Of a DNA stretch of 64,000 nt, positions 47,334 through 59,300 are shown one piece after another (positions within the stretch are counted from its first letter, which is position 1; every line of letters begins with the position of its first letter). The translations under genes and the position numbers were made by a program. The stretch is from Galaxea fascicularis (taxonomy: Eukaryota > Cnidaria > Anthozoa > Scleractinia > Euphylliidae). Below the pieces are notes generated by a model. It was given only the letters and a program-made list of their open reading frames with translations, searched no databases and was not told where the DNA came from. The DNA is taken from assembly GCA_948470475.1 (NCBI GenBank), contig OX419343.1, forward strand, positions 3,734,483 to 3,798,482, read 5' to 3'.

Positions 47334-50300
47334 GACATCTGCAAATTGTTAGACTTTCTAGTCTTCTCGGATAAGGACGATAAACCGGAGGTCCCGTCTC
47401 ACAACACTTGAATGTTCATAACCTTGTGGGACGTTAACGAACCCACACACTAATCGGAAAGAGTAGGGCATGGAGTTCCCGGTGTGCTGGTCTGGTCTTT
47501 GTGCTATTTCATGATTCCATGGGTTGGGTGGGTTGGATGATGTAAACCGCATAGAAAATGCGGTACATAAATCCCATTAGACCAGAACTCGTCTGCGGGA
47601 AACCTTTTTAACTTGCGCGAAATTAACTACGGACAAAAGTGAACTTGAGTTGATTCTAGGAAAGCTAAGTTCCCACGAATCTCTTATCTCCAACGTACGA
47701 AAAACAAAGTAAGAGTTAAATACTCAATATCCCAATGCGCAATTTCTCCTCCGCTATCCTATCTAATGAACACATTGATCTGACCGCAAGAATAGAAGCA
47801 GGCTTACCAAAATACAGGGGTGGTTTGAGAATCCTGAGTTGGTCAATGCTATTGTGATGCTTGTCGCCGTCGTCATACTCGACGTAGTACTTTCCATGTT
47901 CAATGCCAATCACTTTGCCGGCTAGTTTGGCGGGAAGACTTGGCCAATGAGCGATCACCCGAGTCCCTAGGGAAACAAGACCAAAGTCCGTGTTACTGTT
48001 CGTTTCTGTTTCAACTATCGAGGACGTGATCAAAGGCGACTGGCAAATTCTTCGCAACACTTTCGCAAAAATGGAAATTAAACAACTACGACAAACCACA
48101 AGCCAAGAGATGCCAGGCATAAAAAGTTCCTTAAACTGCCTCCTCTACAAATCCGTCTAGACTACGGCCCCACCTAAACTTGTCAGTTTTCCGAGGTTTT
48201 TATTGGAAAACGGAATTACGGTATTTTTATTCGCTGCGCCTTTCCTGCACATGCATAAACGAAAGAATACGATGCAAGACGCCGTCAATTCTGTGATTTA
48301 AAAAATGCCCTGATTAGAGATTTTGAATCACAAATCAACATGGATGTCTAAAAATCGACCAAGAAACAACTCAACAAAACTCGTGACAGAAGACCACAGC
48401 AGCCTTAATCGTTTCCAGTCTTGTCGCGAGTGAAGACTGGAATGAACGCGGATTTAAATATCCACGAAAACAAATATTCTATCATTTCGGTTCGAGCAAT
48501 AACATAAGAAAAAAAAAACATCAGAACGGAAACCTCTTCCAACGAAAACGCCATAATGACGATCATACGGGCCATACGGTATTGTAACTTCTCACTTACC
48601 AACTTCCAAGTCGTTAACCTCTGGAGTTTGATCAAACACAACACATTCTGGATCAGTCCTGTCATGCGCAATGGTGTCTCCATTATCAAACTTGATGTGC
48701 AGCATTTCTCCCAGCCCTGTCACCACTCCTTTGTAAAAATCACCATTTAGAGCCTTGCCCCACACTCTGGAACCGACCCGAATATAACCTGTAAACAAAG
48801 TACAGTACACTGTTAACCACTGCACAAAATGCATCACCTTTTATGAAATTTCCAAAGTGCATTCCTAGAACTTAGTGGGTGCCATTTTTGGATTTCTTTC
48901 AAAGAATCAAATTGACATCCGCTTTGTAATGAACAGTTACAGTGGTTTAGAGTCTCGTACAGCCTAGTAAACAGTACCACACGAAATTCATTTCATAATT
49001 TTGAATTCAACCACGGGATCAAGGTTAGAACTTTAGCGGAAGGCGTATTTTAGAAAATTATAGCAAAGTTGAACAAGCGGCAAATATATTCAACAGCAAC
49101 CGAGTATCAAAGTCGAAAATAGAACACAAAAGCGAGAGCAAAAACTCTTAATAACTTCACTTGCTTAAAAAGAAAGCAGGAGAAGCTATCGGTAAAACAC
49201 GTCTCACTGAAAAGAACAAACAAAACTTTTCGATTGGGACGACAACTCACCAACAAATGAAAAATTGCTCGAATTCAGCATTTCTTATGGACACGAATGC
49301 GGGTGACTGAAGCAGCCAAAAGCGAAATGACAGAAACATCGCACGTCTCCTTCGCAATGTTACAAATTCTATTAGCATAACCTCGTGAAAAGAAATGCCA
49401 ATAAAACGGCAAAAGCTTTCAAAGTGGAGACGCAAATGCGAAATTGCAAACATCCTCAATGGACGAAATGTGTAGCGAATTCCTTATGCAAGGAAACAGA
49501 CAAAAGGCAATAAAGCTTTCATTGGCAAATTGGTAAATGTATTTCTGGAGGTATAAACAACGTTTACTCACTCATGAAACTTCTGCTTAACGAGAGCTAA
49601 AAGTTAAGTGAGTTTAATCAGAGCAAGACCTCTTCTCGTCTAAGTGTAAAGTACATTCTACAGCTAGTAAAATACAGCCAAAAAGTGGGGAAGAAATTGC
49701 GATGTATTGGTTGACGAGATTTTGAACTCTACTCTGCGAAATACAGCCGCCGCTCGTAAATTCGAAATCGCTTCAACAACGCATGTGCCAGATTACAAAT
49801 TCATACTGTGGCATTAAAAATCAGAGAAAAACGTATTACAGTAAATATCGCCCAAAGCTACGAAATAATTCCCGCAAACATACAAGTTGCGGCTCTGCCA
49901 AAAGAACTTCACTCGTTTTACTGACTTAACAGTGACAAAAGCCACGCCTTCACTGTATTGAAATACTTTCAAAAATACACATACAAAGTTGGTTTTGTTG
50001 CCGAAGACGTCGTTAGGTGGGCTCAAGCTATCGTCCCTATTCAACGCGATTTGAAATTACAGAAGAACCGAAGCCAAATTTATTCCTCGTAATTCCGGCA
50101 GTTGAGCCTAATGACATTTAACCCTTTAAACATTTAATTCTCATTTGTTGTCTCAACCCATTTCTTATAGAAGTAGTAGGGAGAAATTGTTTAAATATCA
50201 AGCAAATTCATCTTGTGTGATTCTGTCCTTAATTCTCTTCACCACTCTGTTTTATGAAGCGTTGATATTGCAAGGAGAAACTTGATGTTGATCACTCTTA

Positions 50301-53300
50301 AGGCCATGTTACACGAAGCAATTTTTCTTGCAACTTGCAACGCAACGTTTGTTGCGTTGCAAGTTGCAAGAAAAAATTCACATATAACACCCCATTTTGC
50401 AACTGCAATTGTTGCGTGTTGCAGTTGCGAGTTGCAAGAAAAGTTGAACCACCCTCTACTTTTCGCAACGTTGCGAGACAAGTTGCAAACGTGTGACATA
50501 CCCTCTGCAACTTGAAAGGTTTTTTTATTCGTCATCGTTGCGTTGCAAGTTGCAAGAAAAATTGCCTCGTGTAACATGGCCTTTCGGGATTAAAGGGTTC
50601 AAATTCCAGAAAACTAGCACTAAAATTTCGTCGAAGTAACTCACATAATATATTGTGAGCAGTTCACGGTCTAGACGAGTCTTGTCCAGCACTGACAGAA
50701 AAGATTACGATTTTTAGTGGACGAGTAACAAATATTTCACGTCTGCTTTACTTTGGGTGATCAAAATTTCACAAAATTTTGTAATTTCAAGGAAGCCAAA
50801 TGGCCGACGCCTGCACTTGTCGCTCGAGACCTTGCTACGTTCACTGTCTGCGAGGCAGGCTAAACGGCCGCAAAACGGTAAATTACATGTATCCCAAGGG
50901 ACAACAATCAAGTCATTTTCACAGACCTTTAACCTCCCAACTCATGAAATAACTGAAACGAGAACATTGTAACTCTTGTTTTATAAATGACGAACAAATT
51001 TGCAAAAAAATTCACAAGCGTTACGGGTACGGTAAGAGGTAATCCCATGAATTGTTTGAGCCTTCCGCTCAGTCTCTGGGATTCTTTCGTACAGTCCACA
51101 AGCCTGTTCTTGTGCGTCTTTAAATCTCTGTGTTTTGATTTCGCTTCCCTATCGTGCACTGGGCTGAGAGTAATAAGAATCGAAAAACCACCCCTTTCGG
51201 ATGAAACTGCCTCCGTAAAGCCCCCTATATGGAGGGTCTCCCAACCCCGTCCCCGACCCCGGGTAAATTATGTGAGAAAATGATTATCCATGATAGTGTG
51301 TTGATTAAGATAAAAGCACCTTATAAAAAGCCCAAAAATGTTAAATCTGAGAAGTTGAAGAAATACTACTCATGTACTTGTAAAAGAGCCACAAGCCGTT
51401 GAACATGAGAAAATTAACACCTAATAAAAGCGCCCAAATATGTTGATTCTGAGAAGTTAAAGAAAAACTACACATGCACTTGTAAAAAAGCCTTAAGCCT
51501 GAAGATTAGCCTGTTACAGAGTCTTCAGCTACAATAAACAACGACCATGGAAATACATTCATTAAAAATGTATCGACGATTACATTTCATAGATGCTAGT
51601 CCATGGTGTTATGAGGAAAATAGATTTGAAGACGTCCTCATGAAAGGAGGAAATTGAAAACCTAAGCGAGAGAAAACGGTTTGAAGCGTTTACCAACACC
51701 GACAAGACTTCTAACACGCGTCATGTTAGCATTCGAACACAAGGAAAAAACATTCGCGCGTAGATACAGGAGACGCTATTTTCGCTTATCATTTATATTA
51801 ATCTGTTTGCCAATGTATTCGTCGGAACGTTTTCAGTGTGTAATCATGGGAGCTGTAACAGCTTATTATCAGATGCCGTGTGGTGTAAGCCACTTACCTA
51901 CTGTAGGCCTTCTTGAAAATCTTTCGCTGGTTGCTCTGTAAACAACATTCATGCAAATAAGTTTCGGTCTGACACCTCATATGAGTCCATGGGGTCCACC
52001 TGTTTAAAGTCCACAGCAACTCAGACTTTTTTTCACTTACAAAGGGATTTTTGTACCTTCAAATACATTGATGCAAAATTTTGAATAAATTACATAAGGG
52101 AGGTTTTCGTTAACGGCCACATATTTTTCGCCTATTCTCAATCGAACCCAGCATAACTTCGCGAGAATATTGCGACATTAGATCTGATTTTTCTTGTACC
52201 ACATTCTAGCTATGTTGGATCAATTCACGCCCAAATTGACTGCCAAAAATCGTAAAATTAACCCAAACAACGACTACTTAATTATTTAAGAGAAACATCG
52301 CCCAAAAATTGTGCAAAAAGCTGAATCAATTTTCGGCTCTTTTGCGTTCATTACTTGACTGCCTAAAATTACCCTTTAATAAGCTAAAGAGATTAGCAAT
52401 CATTTTTCTTCTACTTTACCTCTGAATTTTCAAGGACTTTCTGGCGCTCATACGCGCATCTCTTTGAGCTTGGTGTTCTGTTCTCCCGCTGCAAAACAAC
52501 ACAAAGCACGTAATTAACTTCGTCTCGTCTAAGTAAAAGAAAATAATATATTACAGCGATTTTTGCTGTTTCTAAGCTTGGATTCTGGGAGAGCGCAACA
52601 CGCTCACTCAAAGAGACAACACACCATAAGAAATAAGTATGAAGGTTCTTTTAAGAAAAAAAAAATCTCTGTTGAGCTGAGATATGCAAATTTTAGCGAC
52701 CATTCAGTGGGCATGTGTGCGTTTTAGGAAGGAGGGGGGGGGGGGAAAGGGGCCGGGGAGCGAGGGGGAAGGGAGTGAGGGGTGGGCACACACGAGCATC
52801 CCATCGTCACCACTTTACACCGGCAGGCAAATTGACTATTATTTAGGGCAACTGTTTCATTAGAATGTACAACTTATCATAAAATACGCGAGAAAATGAT
52901 TATCCCAGCGGTTCTAACGAAGTGTTTACCTGAGTGAGGTCGTTTGCCTCTTGGTGTTGACACGATCCCGGGGTGACATTTTTTCACATTGGGATGATTT
53001 CATCCCGGTCTTGAGCACAGGGATGAAATTTCACCCCAGGATAAAACGTGACCAAAAATTCCATGTCAACGGTTTTTCCGAATGAAAAACAAGACTTTTA
53101 CCAGCGAGTATTTCGTCTAGGTGTGAAATTGATTCAGGTCGTCCCGAGATAAAACCACACAATCATGTTAACAGCAAAAACAAATTGCAAAAAAGGTAAA
53201 CCGGGATGAACCTTATCCCGGCTTTCATGTAAACGGTGCCTAACTCTTGACAAAATAAAACACTTAAGCAAAGCCGGAGATAAGGATGTTACTGGGTTTT

Positions 53301-56300
53301 GACGGAAAAGACCAACTTTGGGTATCCCGGCGTTACCTGGGGTAGTCCTCGCCTTCCCAGGACGGCCACTACATATGATAACTGCATTAAACCAACACCT
53401 TCGAGTTGCGATCCTAGTTGGAAGAATAGCTGGCATAGTTCTTTTAGCAATTATGTACCCCCCGCTTTCAAGTCATGATGGAATGTGACAAGTTAAAATA
53501 GCACAGCAAGTTCGCGTTCGTTCTCGCCATTCTGGAGGACAGCTGTTCAAGGCCATTGTGTGAAAAAACACTGAAAGTGTATGTACCTTGTGAAATGACA
53601 CTTTTCAGAACTTCAAAAGTTAAATTGTTTTTCTCCACTTTCAAGGAAAGTTTTCCAATAAATTCTGAAAAACGTTTAGACAAAGTCCGACTAAAAAGGG
53701 CAAATTCGTCGAGTGGTACTGGTGAGGGGACAGATATGGGGTGTTTCTACCCTTGCCCCTGTCCCCTCTCCCCCATATTTTCTCCCAAATGTCATCAAGT
53801 TAACGCACCTGCTGAATAGCCTATATTATAAAAAATTCTGTTACACTACTACAAACAAGGTAACACGAGATTAGATTAAACACTGGAACCTTGAATTACA
53901 AACATCTTTATTAACACTAGACGAAAACAATTTCTCCTCGAAAACTTATGAAAAAGAATTGTCGACTAGTTTTGCCTCAAACACCAGCAGTAATTACAAG
54001 CTATTGTTGTCTTGTATTTTTGTGGCTTCTATCTGAGCTCCAAAGCGCTTGGTGAACCTCGCTGGGGCGCTGAGAAGATGTGGTTTAAACCAGTCTTCCA
54101 AACCTCAGAGAAGCAAAAACACACAGAAAAAAAACACACAAACACACACAAACAAGGCAAGTAAGCCTTTCCGACTTCTTTATAACACCAGACTTTCGAA
54201 GTAAATGATTACATGAACATTTCACTTTCATGCAAACTCTTACATAACGCTAAGGTTAGGTTCGGACAACTGTGTCCCGCAAGAACAAGCTCTAACCAAG
54301 CAGGTAAACAACATGGTTCCAAAAAGTGATAACATGGTACCCACCTAAATCTGTAACGAGATCCAAATCTCAAGAAGCTCGACGTTCTGGCGGGCTTGTT
54401 GGCTGTTTTAACTAGTCTGTGAAGTATAAGGCCCCACATCATGAATCAGTTCGATGTTCTCTCACCGCACGTGAAGAAGGTATCTAACTATCTGAGAACG
54501 TGCAGAATTTGTCCGATATTTTAATGGTTCAGACAATTACGTAATGTTAAAAAAAGGTCTTCAAGGATCGCATTCCTGGAATTTTCGTCGTCTCGGTGAC
54601 AGGTTTTTAATGGTAAAACTTTAAAATATGGGAAAATGCTTTGTCACATATTCTTAGAAGTAGCTTCATTTATCTGAACGAGTACTTTATTGAGCAATTT
54701 AGCGAGTGATACAAATTTATTTTAGCCTGTGTGGGATAAAAACTGAAAAAGTAAACAACTTTCCTGGTGGATGTTTGATCGGCCTTCACGTGCCTTGCTT
54801 TGACAAGATACACGTGTTTTTAACGTGACGGACAGTGGTGTGAGCAGTTGAACACATGCTTGAATCAAGTGAAATAAAACCATAATTTCTCGGCAACTAT
54901 GTTGCTGTGCCCGTCTGGGTGTTTTTTGTTAAAGCGAAACCATCAGCGAAGAACCGATTTTCAGTGGCAAAACGCTCAGCCGGTTTGCAGCGAAAACGGA
55001 GTCGATAGACCAACCACAGGGCAACCAAAATATAGTTAGAGAACGCCTTAAGGCGTTCCCGAGAAATGCGAGACTTCGAGCTGACTAGCAAACACTTCAG
55101 TTAAGCTTATATCATACCTCACACTCTTATCGTCTATTACCTTGTCTCTAATCTTATTTTTATCACATCTTATCTTATCGCATTTTATCGTTATTTCGTC
55201 AGTGTACTCGTATTAACTATATATCGACTGTCTCTGTGCATAAGATAAATTGCGGATGGTACATACATACATACTTTACAACAAGGTCTGTAAAAAGGCA
55301 GCGAATGGCTGATGTGCACCTTAATTACAATACCATCAAGCTACATAAGAAATTACACAACAAATATCCAAATGCATGTTATAATATAGTATTATAGGGG
55401 TGGTGGGATGGCTTGATGACAGGATTGGTACAACAGAAAAATCTCTGCCATTTCAGACGTCCAGAAAATGGCTTTTGATTTATCGCACACGATATCTCGC
55501 GTGCTTGCATCGCGTGCTAGCCTAACTTAGTGATCGCACTGCGCGATATGGCTGGACAACATGTGGATAACCAAAGAGAGCTCCTTTAGGAAGTGGCTTT
55601 TCCTAGCAAAGCAATAAACAGTAATTTACCGGAAGAAGGTGTGATATTCAATGGCGCTTTTCCAAAGATGTTTGGCATCGTGTGAACTTGGACAAGCATA
55701 GGTAAAATGTTCATTGTGCCTTTGGTCCTGTGAGAATAGAAACAAAAATATAAATTGACTTTTTACAGGTTCACTCACAGTGTGCTAAATATGGCTACTA
55801 CCGAAAATTTTTCAAGACAAATGCAACCATCTACCTTGACATTTCAAACACAGTCATTGCCACTTCGTCAAAGTGACTTGCAAAATATGAAAGCGGTCAT
55901 ACAAAATTCACTGCACAATAATCTGGTTACTATAATAACAATCAACAGGTTGACTCTCAACTTTCTCTGTGTGTGCAAAAATCATAACATGGCTATTGTG
56001 GATACAAAACAAACGTTGTTTAGCATGCAAAGATGTCTTTTCTAAAATCACAACAGCCAGCCAAACAAAACATTATTTGAACTATAAGCAATTTCCTGGT
56101 CCCCTACCTCTCGATACTCCAAAATAAACCTGTTTTTCTTGAACGCTATTTTGGTTACCTTTGGCCTGAAGAATTAAGAACAAAGAAAGCTCTTGACAAC
56201 GAAATAAAAAGCAAAGTCATATGAAACATATGGATTATCATATATTTGGGCTACAGTGGAAGAGTTTTGACACAAAAGGCACTATGGCTATCAATCACAC

Positions 56301-59300
56301 AGCTACAGTAGCTGCAAAAAGAAAACAGGGAAAAAAATCAAGCAACTGGTTTGAACTGGAAGGTGGCTTTCTCTTCACAACTGCTCAAGTTACAGTCAAC
56401 ACTGTGATAGGCGCCAGTGTCATGAGTTGAAAGGCACAGTGAAACTATAACTATGCTATAAACAAAATAGACAGAGTTGTTATTAATTTTGTACACCAAC
56501 CAAGCAAAGAGTGCTTTCTTCTCTTTTTCTTTGATAAACCAGATTCCTCGAGGGGTCAGACCAAGTTGACACTCCACTTTATTTTCTCCCTAAAACATGA
56601 AAAGTACCTCTGTGAAGACCGGCCTAGTAGCTGAACGGGCTACCCTGGCTAAATATAAAGTTATTTACTCACTAACTAAATATTCACACAAAAATTCCAT
56701 AAACAAAACCCCGACTTAAATAAACATTATGAAAACAAACTTCAGTTAATAGATCTTCACAGAACAAATAGCTTAGGCCTTGAAACATGACTTGGGGACC
56801 ATACTGTAATATAATTTCACCTCATTTCCTCAAAAATGTTTGCAAACAGACACAGCAAACTACAACTGTAGAACAGCTATAAAAGCAAATAACAGATTGC
56901 TCACCACAACACTATGCATGTCTATGCCATAGAAATCCATGTTCTTTATGATCTTGAGAAAGTTGACTTCGCACTCGGCAGGATTCAATCCACTACAGGG
57001 GGAAAAAGCAATAATTATTATTTATTTCATAAGTAGATTAGTTTATGTGTGTATTGAGAGAAAAATGAACCCATACTTACACCAAAGCTTGATGCTTTTT
57101 TTTAATCTCTTTCTCCAACTCTTTTGTCTTTAAAGAAAGCAAACATGATGTTTAGATTAGATACATGTTTTTGTAAGTGACCCTTAATAATCACTTTAAT
57201 GTATCATTAAAAAAATCACTGGCTGTGAGACAAATATTTAAGGTTTGAAGGATTTCAAGAGTTACTAGTAGTCTTTACACAAGACAATGGGGCTAAAATT
57301 TGTTTCAAACTAAGGACTACATTACATAAGATCAGTATCATGCCCTCACTTGTGCTTGAAACTTTAAGAGGTAATGTCATAGGCACTGTGTACGTGCATT
57401 ATCCCTTTGGTCTAAAATTTTTAAATTGTCCCATGGTTACCGGTAAGTCTGATTTTATTACAGAGAAATCATTACTTTAAAATTAGCAGCCCTTTCTGAA
57501 ACTGAGATCACCAGCCAGTGTTTGATTTAGGGCTGGCTGAGACCATAGGGCCTGGTGAGTGACAAGCTCTAGATGTACAATCATTCTCTAAATGTACTGT
57601 ATGTAACTTGACGCAATGAGACATCTTTCCCTCTGAATAACTATACAGTAAACCATATTACCATGTCGACAGACAGAAAAAAGGGGTGGGTGCCCAAACA
57701 ACAGAGGGAAGGGACTTAAGTTACAGGGGAAATCAACAACCATGGAGCTGTTATGCTTATAAGCAAAGACATGTGATGTACTACTTGCTCTTTTGCTAGT
57801 TCCAGTAATTAATCATGGCAATGAAAACAAATTGAAGTGGGTGTGTATACCTGGTTTGGAATAAACTTAAACTCTGTGATATATTCAGTTGTTGGTTCGT
57901 GGAGTTCAGGATCAAAATCCCCAAGGTGAGCTGGAACAATGCAAAAAAAAATCAAACACTTAAAACCTTTCCCGAGGTTCAGTAAAGGAGAATAAGATCT
58001 TTGGGTGCCATCAATATTATTGCTAACAATGAAATGCACCCAGTGATTGCTTAACCTTTTAAATCCTAAGATAAAAATTTAATTTCTCATTTGCTGCCTC
58101 AACACATTTCCTATCAAATTAGTGGCGAGAAATTGCTAAAGTATCAAAAAATTAATCTTGTGTGACCCTGTCCTTAATTCTCATCACCACTCTGTTTTAC
58201 AAAGTCTTGATATTACAAGGAGAAATTTGATGCTGATCACTCTTAGGTATTAAAGGGTCAGGGCTCGAGACTAACTTTTCAGCTTACTAGCCCAGTGGCT
58301 AGTGCACATGTTTTGTGCTAACATTTTCACTGGCCAAGATGGCTAGTGAATCACAAAACCTACTAGCCAAAATGGAGTTTTTACTAGTCTGTGGCTAGCT
58401 GGCTACCGTTAGTCTCGAGCCCTGAAGGGTTAGTGATCAATCAATGTCCTACACGGTACAATTTCTGACTAATAAAATAGTCTGTTAGTCTGCAAGCCAG
58501 CCAGTCTCAGCTATCTATAGATATGTTTCATGTTATCTACTGACACAAAAGTTGACAAGTCATCCCTATTCAACAGTCTGTAAAGCTGAGTTATTCAAAT
58601 CAAACTGAAATCAGCTGTACTTGGACAGTTCAGGTTCCTCACAGTTTAACATCTTCAATTCCTGTTTCCCCCAGAAAATTAAAATTCAACAGTTTGGCAA
58701 CCTGTTCAGCTATAATAATGGTTCATAGCACAAGTCCCAGTACCACCTCCAACCCAAGAAAGTGAATGTAGTTGAAATTAACAGAGCCTACATAGCTTTT
58801 TTCTGGCCTAAGTATTTTAAAATTCATGTAACATAATCTACAGAAGGCCCAAGGCCTATATTTCACCTTTATTAAAAAGAGTCCCCATCAAAAGTGCTAA
58901 GATTAGAACACCCAGAGAATTTATGCAAATTACCATGTGTTACACACTCCTTATTTAAACTACTGTCTTACACTGTAAACTATAAGCTGTCAAATCCACA
59001 CCAATCTTTAAAGGAACCTCAAGCCTATGATGTGAAGAGAAAAGGATATAATGTATCTCAAGACACACTGGTTTACACATTTTAAATAGTTAATATTTAC
59101 ATTAATAATAGTAGCAGACAACATTCACATTTGCCCATTGTTTCTCCTTATTTTGCATACTACAAGTTAGGTGAATTTCTGTGATAATCAAGATATGGAA
59201 GAAATTCTCCCATAATTTATCATTGGTGATAATTTTCTTTAGGTCTCATTAGCTGTTTGCCTGTCAAAAGCATGATGTTGTAAATATTGGCAAACGATGA

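Noticed and set aside
52420..52488. Frame reading [18 protein letters not shown] through the same exon
   Set aside because: It does not fit the phase of either neighbouring exon; the FA-domain frame does.
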